Shown in pieces: positions 18,476 through 27,664 of a stretch of DNA of 35,513 nucleotides. The stretch covers positions 1 through 35,513 of the forward strand of contig SLLU01000069.1 of assembly GCA_007133925.1 (NCBI GenBank), read 5' to 3'. How positions within the stretch are numbered: the first letter of the stretch is position 1; the number at the start of each line of letters is the position of its first letter. Both the position numbers and the translations under genes were made by a program. The notes under the pieces were generated by a model that saw only the letters and a program-made list of their open reading frames with translations, did no database searches and was not told the DNA's origin. This DNA comes from Candidatus Halarchaeoplasma halalkaliphilum. Its GTDB lineage: Archaea; Thermoplasmatota; Thermoplasmata; Halarchaeoplasmatales; Halarchaeoplasmataceae.

Positions 18476-18939
18476 ACTGGGAGATGTCCAAGATCGTCCG
18501 AACGGTCACCGACATAATGGTAGTTCCCATAATCGTGTATGGTATCTATCTTATCGTACACGGGCATCTCACACCCGGAGGGGGTTTCCAGGGAGGCGCC
18601 GTCATAGCGTCATCCACCGCGCTTCTGATCATCGCATACGGTTCATTCAGGGACCATAAAGCGGACCTGTCCTCCATAGAATCCATAGGCCTTACACTGT
18701 TCATTATTTTGGCACTGTTGGGCTTGTTCTTGGGGGCGACCATGTTCCACAATTACAGCGCGGGAACGGGCGGGCTGTTCGGAGGGACTGTTCCCCAGGG
18801 CATAAACCCGGGATACATAAACACCGGGGGCACGGTGCCCCTGATGAACATCATGGTTGGCCTTGAGGTCGCCGCCGCACTCAGTTTGATCCTCTTGATG
18901 ATGGGAAAAGCCAGTGATTCAGTGGAGGTGGAAGCATGA
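18472..18939 (+). CDS. mbhF: MrpB/MnhB-like subunit (MbhF)
   Basis: ATGA overlap; IVYGIYLIVHGHLTPGGGFQGGAVIASSTALLIIAYG is the MnhB signature. Confidence 0.87.
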   Translation: MNWEMSKIVRTVTDIMVVPIIVYGIYLIVHGHLTPGGGFQGGAVIASSTALLIIAYGSFRDHKADLSSIESIGLTLFIILALLGLFLGATMFHNYSAGTGGLFGGTVPQGINPGYINTGGTVPLMNIMVGLEVAAALSLILLMMGKASDSVEVEA

Positions 18940-19289
18940 ACCAGTGGGTGATTGCGCTGCCTTTCATAACGGTGGCCCTGCTAATATCCCTGGGATTGTA
19001 CACCATACTCTTCAAAAGGAACCTAATCAAGATGATCATGGGTCTGGCCATAATACAGAACGGTGTCAATCTCTTTCTGGTTTCCCTTGCCTACCGTGAG
19101 GGTTACGCCGCACCCATATGGACCAGTGCGCCCGGAGAGGATATGGTGCTACCAACATCCCATGCATTGACCCTCACCAGCATCGTGATAGGTTTAGCCA
19201 CCACGGCTCTGATGCTTTCATTCGTGATAATGCTGAAAAAGCACAAAGGGTCCGTTGACTCTTTCAAGAACAGGAGGTGCAGAGAATGA
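18936..19289 (+). CDS. mbhG: MrpC/NuoK-like subunit (MbhG)
   Basis: ATGA overlap; GLYTILFKRNLIKMIMGLAIIQNGVNLFLVSLAY...ALTLTSIVIGLATTALMLSFVI. Confidence 0.87.
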   Translation: MNQWVIALPFITVALLISLGLYTILFKRNLIKMIMGLAIIQNGVNLFLVSLAYREGYAAPIWTSAPGEDMVLPTSHALTLTSIVIGLATTALMLSFVIMLKKHKGSVDSFKNRRCRE

Positions 19290-20806
19290 GTATGGACCTT
19301 GTATCGGCCTCTCCAGCCTTCGTCCTCGGCATTCCGTTGTTGTTTGCGTTCCTTACACCCCTAGCCAACCGGGTCTCCAAGGACCTGAGGGATGCCATGT
19401 TCGTGATAGGGTTGCTCCTTACCGCCCTGTTCGTGGGGATAATGGCATACGAGGTGTACACCTCCGGTAGCTGGATCTATGTATTCGGTTCCGAGGAGAG
19501 TCGGCCCACCCAGACCGCTTCATACTTCAGGATAATGTTCGCCGCAGATGGCTTCTCCGCCCTGGCATCCATAACCATGGTGATAACCGCTTTGGGAGCG
19601 GGGCTGTATTCCTTCGCATACATGGAAGGTAACACAGGTATGGAAAAGTTCTACACACTTTTTTTCCTCACCCTTGCAGGTGTCATGGGTATGGTACTAA
19701 CAGCGGACCTCTTCAACCTCTTCGTTTGGTTCGAAGTGACATCAATAGCGTCCTGCGGCCTCGTGGCCTTCCAGAACTACAAGGTGAAGAGCGTGGAAGC
19801 CGCCCTTAAATACATGTTCATAAGCGTGCTCGGAGGGTTGTTCTTTTTGGTATCCATAGGTCTGCTCTACGGTGAATACGGTGTACTGAACTTTTTCCTT
19901 CTGGCGGACGCACTCACTGGAGGTATGATAGACAAGGTGGCCCTGTCCATAATCATCGTAGTGTTCGCCATGAAGGCCAGTAGCGTGCCCATGCACATGT
20001 GGGCACCGGATGTTTATGCGGAATCCCCCGGTTCGGTCACACCCTTCATTGCGATCACGTCCCTGGGGTCCCTCTTCGTACTCACACGGATAATATTCAC
20101 CCTGTTCAGGTATTCCTTCGGTGTTGCGGCCGTGGGCCATCTGCTGATCATACTGGGTCTTCTATCCATGTTCGTGGGCATATCCATGGCCCTGAAGCAG
20201 AGTGATGTGAAGAGATTGATAGCGTACCTTTCCGTGTCCCAGATAGGATACATGCTCATGGCCATAGGAGTGGCCTTCGCCACCCTGGATTCTGCGGATT
20301 ATTCCTCTTTCGGAGCCATGGCCCTTGAAGGTGGCTTGTTCCATATGATCAACGACGGAGTTTACAAAGCCCTGCTCTTCCTTTCCGCTGCCTCGGTGGT
20401 CTATGCCACGGGCATAGGGGATCTGAACAAGCTCGGGGGTCTGGCACACAAGATGCCTTACACCACCATGTTCTTCCTCCTGGGTGGATTATCCATAGCC
20501 GGTGTTCCGCCCCTTTCCGGATTCAGCTCGAAATTGCTAATATACCAATCGGTGTACCTCTACCACCCCATACTGGCCATAATAGCACTGGTGGTGAGCA
20601 TAATCACATTCGCACTGATAGGTAAGATATTCTACAGTGCGTTCCTGGGCCCGGATCAGGGTCTAACCAGAGGGGAGGTACCCAGGTCCATGCTGGTGGC
20701 CATGGGGATCCTTACAGTAGTAGTCATATTGTTCAGCCTGTTCCCCAACTACGTTGTGGCGGAGATAGTGGTACCCGCGGTAGAGGGTTTGGGGGTGGTG
20801 GCGTGA
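19286..20806 (+). CDS. mbhH: MrpD/NuoL-M-N-like antiporter subunit (MbhH)
   Basis: ~506 aa multi-TM; ...LFNLFVWFEVTSIASCGLVAF, AMKASSVPMHMWAPDVYAESPGSVTPFIA, KRLIAYLSVSQIGYM, GVPPLSGFSSKLLIYQS. Confidence 0.92.
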   Translation: MSMDLVSASPAFVLGIPLLFAFLTPLANRVSKDLRDAMFVIGLLLTALFVGIMAYEVYTSGSWIYVFGSEESRPTQTASYFRIMFAADGFSALASITMVITALGAGLYSFAYMEGNTGMEKFYTLFFLTLAGVMGMVLTADLFNLFVWFEVTSIASCGLVAFQNYKVKSVEAALKYMFISVLGGLFFLVSIGLLYGEYGVLNFFLLADALTGGMIDKVALSIIIVVFAMKASSVPMHMWAPDVYAESPGSVTPFIAITSLGSLFVLTRIIFTLFRYSFGVAAVGHLLIILGLLSMFVGISMALKQSDVKRLIAYLSVSQIGYMLMAIGVAFATLDSADYSSFGAMALEGGLFHMINDGVYKALLFLSAASVVYATGIGDLNKLGGLAHKMPYTTMFFLLGGLSIAGVPPLSGFSSKLLIYQSVYLYHPILAIIALVVSIITFALIGKIFYSAFLGPDQGLTRGEVPRSMLVAMGILTVVVILFSLFPNYVVAEIVVPAVEGLGVVA

Positions 20807-21141
20807 TAGATATACTCTTGAAGGACATGTGGAGTCCCATCGTCTTCATAATAGTATCCTTGCTGACAGCATTGGTTGCCTACATGTTCTACAGGATAGG
20901 CGATGAGGGATACAAGCGTACGAGACACAAGGGAGAACCCTTCATATCGGGTAACATGCCCCCCAAGGACCCAAGGATGATACACGTGGGCGGGGATAAC
21001 GTGTTCTGGGGATTCACCCACGCCCTGAGAAAATATCTTGATCCCCTGGTCAAAGCTCACACGGGGATCATCAACGATTATGTTTACTGGATGGTCATAA
21101 CCATGGCACTGGTGCTGATATACGTCTATTTATTAATATGA
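20803..21141 (+). CDS. mbhI: MbhI-like subunit
   Basis: GTG start overlapping the mbhH stop; TM segments flanking DNVFWGFTHALRKYLDPLVKAHTGIINDYVYWMVI; position between MbhH and MbhJ. Confidence 0.78.
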   Translation: MIDILLKDMWSPIVFIIVSLLTALVAYMFYRIGDEGYKRTRHKGEPFISGNMPPKDPRMIHVGGDNVFWGFTHALRKYLDPLVKAHTGIINDYVYWMVITMALVLIYVYLLI

Positions 21142-21152
21142 GGTGAAATGTC

Positions 21153-21596
21153 ATGAAACTCACAAAAACCTTCGATAAAGCGCTCTGGGTCTTCCACGTG
21201 AACAGCGGGTCGTGTAACGGCTGTGACATTGAGATAGTTGCGGCATTGACTCCACGTTACGATGTGGAAAGATTTGGCATAAAACTGGTTGGTTCTCCTA
21301 GACATGCGGATGTGCTGCTCTTCACCGGCCCTGTCACAAGAAAGATGAAGGAACGCGTACTCAGGGTCATCGACCAGACCCCCGAACCAAAGGTGGTGAT
21401 GGTGGTAGGTAACTGCGGCAGTACCACTGGGGTATTCTACGATAGTTACGCCATAGATGGACCCATAGACACCCTTTTGCCCCCAGGGACCCACATAGTT
21501 TACGTAACCGGTTGTCCCGTGCGACCGGAGAATCTCATCAACGGTGTTAAGGAAGCATGGTTATACCTGGAAAAACTACGAGGTGATGATAAATGA
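21153..21596 (+). CDS. mbhJ: [NiFe]-hydrogenase small subunit (NuoB-like), MbhJ
   Basis: NSGSCNGCDIEIVAALTPRYDVERFG, VGNCGSTTGVF, TGCPVRPENLI: cysteine ligands for the proximal [4Fe-4S] cluster. Confidence 0.93.
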   Translation: MKLTKTFDKALWVFHVNSGSCNGCDIEIVAALTPRYDVERFGIKLVGSPRHADVLLFTGPVTRKMKERVLRVIDQTPEPKVVMVVGNCGSTTGVFYDSYAIDGPIDTLLPPGTHIVYVTGCPVRPENLINGVKEAWLYLEKLRGDDK

Positions 21597-22186
21597 AGAG
21601 TATAAAGCTCCCCATGAGCATGGACCAGCTGGAGGCCTATTTCAAAAAACATCTGGGCCAAGGAATACACGATCTAAGGAGGGAGGAGATCAAGAAAGGT
21701 ATCAAGCGGAAGCCCATGAAGCTTATATGGTTCACCGTGGACAGAAAATACTTTCGGAAAGCGGTCATGCTGGTATCCCAAATACACATACCCCATCTGT
21801 CGGTCACCTCCGGTTCGGACAGGGGCGATTTCGTGGAGTTGATTTATCACTTCGCTGTGAATTACGGACATCCGGGAGATGAGGTGAGCGTGAACATAAA
21901 GGTCCACCTGCCCAAGGATGACCTGACCATCCCCACCATCACGGACATGGTCCCCGGGGCCATAACCACTGAAAGGGAGAAGCAAGAATTTTTGGGGATA
22001 ACGGTCAAGGGTATCCCGGATTCCAGACGACTATGGCTGGATGAGAATTTCCCCAGGGACAGATACCCGTGGAGGTGGGATGAAACGGGCATGGAAAGTA
22101 TGTCAAGGTACGTTCACGACGAGAGCGAGGCCTCCAACCCGCCCACTGCCAAGAACCCCAGGAGAGGAGGTGACAAGGATGAGTGA
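21593..22186 (+). CDS. mbhK: NuoC-like subunit, MbhK
   Basis: FVELIYHFAVNYGHPGDEVSVNIKVHLPKDDLTIPTITDMVPGAITTEREKQEFLGITVKGIPDSRRLWLDENFP (30-kDa subunit signature). Confidence 0.88.
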   Translation: MKSIKLPMSMDQLEAYFKKHLGQGIHDLRREEIKKGIKRKPMKLIWFTVDRKYFRKAVMLVSQIHIPHLSVTSGSDRGDFVELIYHFAVNYGHPGDEVSVNIKVHLPKDDLTIPTITDMVPGAITTEREKQEFLGITVKGIPDSRRLWLDENFPRDRYPWRWDETGMESMSRYVHDESEASNPPTAKNPRRGGDKDE

Positions 22187-23417
22187 CAAGAACACCTATC
22201 AAGTCCCCATAGGACCAATACATCCAGCCTTCAAGGAGCCGTTCATGGTCAATTTCGTCCTGGATGGAGAAACCATAGTAGATGCCGAGGCGCACCCCGG
22301 GATGAACCACAGGGGCGTAGAGTTCATGGGGATGCACAGGAACCCACTGAAAGTGATCCCCCTGGCAGAGCGCATATGCGGTATATGCTCCATCGTTCAC
22401 CAGCACATGTTCACTACCGCAACAGAACATGCCGCAGGCATAGAGCCCACCGAACGTGCCAGATACATAAGAACCATACTTGCAGAATTGGAAAGGATCC
22501 ATTCCCACGTACTTTGGGCCGGGGTGGCCGCCCATGAGATAGGTTTCGACACACACCTCCACTTCACATGGAAGGTGAGGGAAAGGGTCATGGACCTTCT
22601 AGAATACATCACTGGCAACAGGGTCAACTATGCCATGTGGACCATAGGGGGCGTAAACCGTGATATCACAAAGAAAATGTATCCCAAGATAGAAGACACA
22701 CTACTTTACTACGAGTCACTCTACGGAAAATTAGAGGACATATTCCTGGGTGACACGAGCATACGACTTAGGACCAGGAACGTGGGCATACTCACGGAAG
22801 AAGATGCCCTACGCTTGTGCGGAGTGGGACCCACGGTCAGGGCCTCAGGGGTGAGAAAGGATGTCAGGATAGACCAGCCCTATGCAGCCTACGGTGATCT
22901 GGATCTGGATTATGTGATCCCTTCCTCCTTCGGTTACGAGAACACCGGAGATGTGTTCTCCAAGACCCTAGTACGGTTGAAGGAGATACCCCAATCCATA
23001 GACCTCATCAGACAGTGCGTTGACGGGATGCCGGATGGGGACATAGACAGTGAACCGAGGAAAGCGGTCCTGATCAATAAGCTTAAAAAGGCGGACGGCG
23101 AGGGGATCGGTCGTATAGAGGCACCCAGGGGAGAGGCATTTCATTACGTGAGATTGGAGGGTGGAATGGAAGAAGTTGCCAACTGGAAGGTGAGGGCGTC
23201 AACATACAACAACCTGACGACCTATCGCCCCATGTTCATGGGTGAGCAGATAGCGGATATCCCCATAATTGCCGCATGCATAGACCCCTGTATAGGTTGC
23301 ATGGATCGTGCCGAGGTGGTGGATGTTAGGTCAGGGGAGAGAAAACATTTCAGTCACGAGGAACTGCACCGGCTCAGCGTTGAGAAGACAAAAATGCTTT
23401 TGGGAGGATTACCATGA
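22179..23417 (+). CDS. mbhL: [NiFe]-hydrogenase large subunit (group 4), MbhL
   Basis: ATG 22179 overlaps mbhK; N-terminal RICGICSIVHQH and C-terminal DPCIGCMDR give all four Ni-ligand cysteines. The ORF track start at 22041 is too long. Confidence 0.93.
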   Translation: MSDKNTYQVPIGPIHPAFKEPFMVNFVLDGETIVDAEAHPGMNHRGVEFMGMHRNPLKVIPLAERICGICSIVHQHMFTTATEHAAGIEPTERARYIRTILAELERIHSHVLWAGVAAHEIGFDTHLHFTWKVRERVMDLLEYITGNRVNYAMWTIGGVNRDITKKMYPKIEDTLLYYESLYGKLEDIFLGDTSIRLRTRNVGILTEEDALRLCGVGPTVRASGVRKDVRIDQPYAAYGDLDLDYVIPSSFGYENTGDVFSKTLVRLKEIPQSIDLIRQCVDGMPDGDIDSEPRKAVLINKLKKADGEGIGRIEAPRGEAFHYVRLEGGMEEVANWKVRASTYNNLTTYRPMFMGEQIADIPIIAACIDPCIGCMDRAEVVDVRSGERKHFSHEELHRLSVEKTKMLLGGLP

Positions 23418-24412
23418 ATTTTGAGGAATGGACTCTGAGGCTTTTGGTAATACTGGTCTTGCCTTTCATCGGGATATTCCTGGGGCTCGCATACAAGGGC
23501 TTCGACAGGAAGATATCCGCCATGATGCAGTCCCGGATAGGACCACCCCTGAGGCAGCCCTTCAGGGATGTGAAGAAACTGTTCATGAAGGAGAATATAA
23601 TCCCGGACCACGCCGTGGCCTGGGTCTTCCATGGAGCACCTCTGTTCGCCCTTATCGCCCCGCTTGTAGCCCTGGCCTACCTACCCCTGGGACCCTTCGA
23701 ACCGGTAATGGAGGGCTACGGGGATCTCATATTGATACTATACCTACTGGCGATACCTGCCGTGGCCATGGCCATGGGAGGGTTGGCATCCGGTTCACCC
23801 TATGCCACCGTCGGTGCCCAGCGTGAGCTCGTCCTCATGATGAGCTATGAGTTCCCCCTTGCCATCGCGGCGGTGACAATTGCATGGAAATATGAGAGCT
23901 TTTCCCTGGCAGCCATATCCCAAACACCCGTCTGGAGTATGGTGGGTCCCATGGGAGCCTTGGGCCTATTGCTGATCGCCCTGGGCCTATTCGCCGTACT
24001 CCCAGGAGAATTATCAAAGGTGCCCTTTGACCAGGCCGAGGCGGAAACCGAGCTTGGAGGAGGGCTGTTCGTTGAATATTCCGGCAGGAACCTGGGTGTG
24101 TTCTATCTGGCAGAGGCCGTGAAGATGGTGGTTGTGGGGGCCCTGCTGATCGCCCTTCTGTTCCCCCATAACATATCCCAGTGGTACTCCTTCGGGGGAC
24201 CTGAATTGCTGGGAGTTTCGGTGCTCGGTACCGTTGCTGACGTTCTCTTCTTCCTATTCAAACTGCTGATCATAATATACGCGGGAGTGTCCCTGGTAAG
24301 GGTGGCCCTTGCCAGGTTCCAAATAGACAAAGCCAGTTACTTCTACTGGGTACCCATGACACTCCTGGGACTCCTGGGAACGGTACTGGTCGTGATGGAA
24401 GGAGTAATATGA
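23414..24412 (+). CDS. mbhM: NuoH-like membrane subunit, MbhM
   Basis: SRIGPPLRQPFRDVKKLFMKENIIP, LMMSYEFPLAIAA, PFDQAEAETELGGGLFVEYSGRNLG. Confidence 0.92.
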   Translation: MNFEEWTLRLLVILVLPFIGIFLGLAYKGFDRKISAMMQSRIGPPLRQPFRDVKKLFMKENIIPDHAVAWVFHGAPLFALIAPLVALAYLPLGPFEPVMEGYGDLILILYLLAIPAVAMAMGGLASGSPYATVGAQRELVLMMSYEFPLAIAAVTIAWKYESFSLAAISQTPVWSMVGPMGALGLLLIALGLFAVLPGELSKVPFDQAEAETELGGGLFVEYSGRNLGVFYLAEAVKMVVVGALLIALLFPHNISQWYSFGGPELLGVSVLGTVADVLFFLFKLLIIIYAGVSLVRVALARFQIDKASYFYWVPMTLLGLLGTVLVVMEGVI

Positions 24413-24422
24413 GGTGATATGA

Positions 24423-24827
24423 ATGCCAACATCTACCGTATTCACACTGATAAGACAACTGGTCACCAAAAAGGCGACCAACAAATTTCCGGTGACATAT
24501 GCTCCGGACAACATGCACGCAGCAGCAGCGGAGATCCAGAAAGGCAGGTTGAAGATCAACCCGCCGGTGGAGCTACCTCCGAACTTCCGGGGAAAGCTGG
24601 CCTATGACGTTGATGCATGCATAGGCTGCAAGATATGTTTGAAGGTCTGTCCGTCGGAGGCGCTGGTCTTTAAACCGGAGGAAAAGAAGATCAAGCATTA
24701 CGTATCACGGTGCACCTTCTGCAGCCAGTGTGTGGACGTTTGCCCCAAGGATTGTTTGAAGATGTCGGACGAGTTCCTCATAGCCGGATTGGATAAGTAC
24801 GGTAAGGATATGGTCCTGAACCCCTGA
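24423..24827 (+). CDS. mbhN: NuoI-like 2x[4Fe-4S] ferredoxin subunit, MbhN
   Basis: VDACIGCKICLKVCPSEAL and CTFCSQCVDVCPKDCL. Confidence 0.92.
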   Translation: MPTSTVFTLIRQLVTKKATNKFPVTYAPDNMHAAAAEIQKGRLKINPPVELPPNFRGKLAYDVDACIGCKICLKVCPSEALVFKPEEKKIKHYVSRCTFCSQCVDVCPKDCLKMSDEFLIAGLDKYGKDMVLNP

Positions 24828-25271
24828 TCACAGCCAGGGTATATCCTTCCATCCGTCGGTCATGAGTAATTCCAGCAGTTCCCCCTTTGCCCTTTCCAGC
24901 TCCGGGGTCATGCCCTCCCGTAGAGACATATCCTTGGGTTGAATTCCTATTAGCGTTACGGTTTCCGCCTTCCCGGCCAGGAAATCCATAACCAAAGAAA
25001 GGGGCAGTGCGTGGGTACTCATGGTGAAGACACCCAACCTATCCCTGGGGACCCTGCGTATCTCTCCGGGTTCCAGACCCATGTTCGCCGCATCCACGAT
25101 GACCACTTCTTGGTATATCCCCTCTTCGATGTGGGGGATGAAATTTTCTGGCATGGTGCCGCAGTCCTCAACATCCCACCCGTCCCGTTCAAATCCCCGG
25201 GCCACCTCCTCGCCGATGGCATCATCGCCCCTTATGTCGTTTCCCACGCCCAGGAGGATGTTTTTCTTCAT
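24828..25271 (-). CDS. [NiFe]-hydrogenase maturation endopeptidase (HycI-like)
   Basis: LLGVGNDIRGDDAIGEEVARGFE...VVIVDAANMGLEPGEIR...TMSTHALPLSLVMDFL...LIGIQP. Confidence 0.88.
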   Translation of the reverse strand: MKKNILLGVGNDIRGDDAIGEEVARGFERDGWDVEDCGTMPENFIPHIEEGIYQEVVIVDAANMGLEPGEIRRVPRDRLGVFTMSTHALPLSLVMDFLAGKAETVTLIGIQPKDMSLREGMTPELERAKGELLELLMTDGWKDIPWL

Positions 25272-25354
25272 GTCCCCGGGAGCAATGGGCAGGCATAATA
25301 AACATTTCCCAAAGAGAAAATTATTTGATACCCCTTTACTTAACCTACTTGGAC

Positions 25355-26275
25355 ATGGAGACCTTCAAAGAACGTTGCAAGAAGATAATGGAATTCGCAG
25401 ATCAGGAGGAGTTCGACGAGTATGCGGAACAGAATCTCAACAAAAAATTGTATTCGTGGAAAGAAAATTTCCGGGAACCCATCGCCTCGTTGGACTACTT
25501 CGTTAACGGGAAAGAATACTCGTCCCTGATGGAAGCGCTCTATAAGGAAGAAGTACTCTCAAAGATCAAGATCAACTTTTTGAAACCGTCCCTTAGCGGT
25601 AAGTGGAATTTTTCCAAGCCCACACAAAGCATAATGGAAAGGAGTGGAAAAGCACTGTTGAGGACCCTGGATTTCAAACCGGACTCGTTAAATCCCTGGG
25701 CCAATGCAAGACGTATAAAGGAAGAAAAGGTGATGTTAAGAGCATACATCACAGATTTCTACGTTCCCGTATCCATCCAAACCAAATCAAGATTCCACCA
25801 CGCCCAGGAAATACCAAGACAGTTCGACCCCCATCTGAAAAAGATGGCCGGGCTGTGGCGTGATGTGAGAAGGGGGGTTATACCCTTCGAGATATACGTC
25901 TGCGCTTACACCCCCAAAGACCGCTATATATATGTCATCAATGTCATGGGCGACGCACAGATGCCACATCCCCTGCACAAGATCCCCTATCATCACAAAG
26001 TGGACCGTCCGCCTCTGGAGTACATGATATTCGATACAGTTATAGCCCACGTTGAGTTTCCAGAACTGGTAAAAAAGATGTGGTTGTTCATATTCGAATG
26101 CGGCGAGACCACCGTCCCCGATCTGGCCCACAAATTCAACGTGCCTAACCAGATAGCACAGAACAACCTTAACGCACTGGCCTCCAAGAACCTTATATCT
26201 GTGAGGAAGGACATCTACTACAACGTGAATATGGAAGAGGTTAACAAGCGGGCCAGTAAGCTATCCAATATCTAA
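25355..26275 (+). CDS. Uncharacterised protein with predicted C-terminal winged helix
   Basis: ~306 aa ORF; C-term ETTVPDLAHKFNVPNQIAQNNLNALASKNLISVRKDIYY is wHTH-like; start taken as ATG (METFKERCKK). Confidence 0.7.
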   Translation: METFKERCKKIMEFADQEEFDEYAEQNLNKKLYSWKENFREPIASLDYFVNGKEYSSLMEALYKEEVLSKIKINFLKPSLSGKWNFSKPTQSIMERSGKALLRTLDFKPDSLNPWANARRIKEEKVMLRAYITDFYVPVSIQTKSRFHHAQEIPRQFDPHLKKMAGLWRDVRRGVIPFEIYVCAYTPKDRYIYVINVMGDAQMPHPLHKIPYHHKVDRPPLEYMIFDTVIAHVEFPELVKKMWLFIFECGETTVPDLAHKFNVPNQIAQNNLNALASKNLISVRKDIYYNVNMEEVNKRASKLSNI

Positions 26276-26760
26276 TTCGCCTTTGCCTGCTTTATAAGGT
26301 CCCCCAGTGTCAATACGGCCCCGTCGTTTGATGAGTGGGTTGGTGCCTCCTGATATTCGTCCATCAATTCTATGTTAAGAGACGATTCCAGTTTTTTTGT
26401 GAGTTCGTCGCTGGGTCGTAAAGAGCCCTTCTCTAGTTTGGCGATCACGGACTTTTTCTCATTCACACTTTGTGCCAGATCATCCTGGGTTTGTCCCATC
26501 TCCAATCTTGCCTCACGTATCCTGTCGCTGTAATCCAGTGCGAGCACTTTGTCGCCCCTGGACATCCCTCTTGTGCTGCTGTAGGCTTCCCTCTTCTTTT
26601 GGATACGTCGTAAGATCTCATCCTGGGATAGAGAATTCTTACCAGATGCTAAAACTTCTTTTCCGTGGCGGGAACAATCCGAACATACCTGGAGTGTCGA
26701 CCCCTCTATAGAAACTGTACTTGGCTTTCCAACTTTTTTTCCACATAGTTCACAATTCAT
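26272..26760 (-). CDS. Multiprotein bridging factor 1-like transcription factor (Zn ribbon + HTH_XRE)
   Basis: MNCELCGKKVGKPSTVSIEGSTLQVCSDC + IREARLEMGQTQDDLAQSVNEKKSVIAKLEKGSLRPSDELTKKLESSLNIEL. Confidence 0.92.
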   Translation of the reverse strand: MNCELCGKKVGKPSTVSIEGSTLQVCSDCSRHGKEVLASGKNSLSQDEILRRIQKKREAYSSTRGMSRGDKVLALDYSDRIREARLEMGQTQDDLAQSVNEKKSVIAKLEKGSLRPSDELTKKLESSLNIELMDEYQEAPTHSSNDGAVLTLGDLIKQAKAN

Positions 26761-26933
26761 CTAAAATTCCCCCAATCATGTGATAATGGAAAAGTGGTTT
26801 AGGGGTTATAAACATTTTCTTCCGATTTCAAAAAAAACGTCCGTTTTGCCCCTCATCTTAAAGAAAACTTATATATCCCCGTTTTCATTACCCTTTAGAT
26901 TAAAGGAGTCTTAAAATTATAAAATGTGGTATC

Positions 26934-27560
26934 ATGGCTTCGAAAAAGAAGGAAAAAACGGAAGCAGTTGATTGGTTCGACGAGCTTGACGAGGAATTGG
27001 AGAAGAAAACCGAAGAGACCTTTAGGGATATGGGTGAACGGGACTCCAAGTTAGCTGACATTAATCAACAGTTCATAAAGGACTTTTGGAGGATCTGGAT
27101 CCGCTTTGAAAAGATAAACGTGCACTTCAGCATGAAACCGGAATACAGCTCCTTTGCGAAGATAAAGGAATTTCCCGAGAACTGGGAGTTCAAGGAAAAC
27201 TTCGATTTTGCCGGGGTACGAACCATCCGACTGATGGATAAAACCCAGGATGAAAATCGGGCCGGAGACACTCTACTCATTGAGTATTACACCGATGAAG
27301 ATTCCTTCAAGGTGGGTATGTTCTTTGAATTCTGCGAAGGGGAGACCTACTACAAATACAGTGGCTGGAAAAGGATATACGCCAGATATATGATCTGGGA
27401 GACCGACTTCCCTCTGAAGAGCAAGGAGTTGGACAAATTCCATGAGTCCTTGAAGGATATCGTAAAGGTATGGTACGAGTCGCACCTGAAAAAGAATAGG
27501 AGTGTCATATTGGACCATATCAACCAGAACTACGACAAGATAGAGGAATATCCTGAATAG
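26934..27560 (+). CDS. Uncharacterised acidic, aromatic-rich protein
   Basis: 208 aa ORF with a promoter-like aaaacttatatatcc (approx. 26866-26880) upstream; no family recognised. Confidence 0.7.
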   Translation: MASKKKEKTEAVDWFDELDEELEKKTEETFRDMGERDSKLADINQQFIKDFWRIWIRFEKINVHFSMKPEYSSFAKIKEFPENWEFKENFDFAGVRTIRLMDKTQDENRAGDTLLIEYYTDEDSFKVGMFFEFCEGETYYKYSGWKRIYARYMIWETDFPLKSKELDKFHESLKDIVKVWYESHLKKNRSVILDHINQNYDKIEEYPE

Positions 27561-27664
27561 ATAAACCCCTTCCACTTTCACATTTTTTCTTGGCCCTCCC
27601 GTAAAGTGTTAAATACCTCAAAGGTTTAGCCGGTTATCACATTCGAAAAAAAAAGCGTGATAGA

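Noticed and set aside
16782-24827. Possibility that the operon is a sulfane-sulfur reductase (Mbx/Mbs) or a plain Mrp antiporter
   Set aside because: The large subunit keeps both CxxC motifs needed for NiFe binding, and gene content and order match Mbh.
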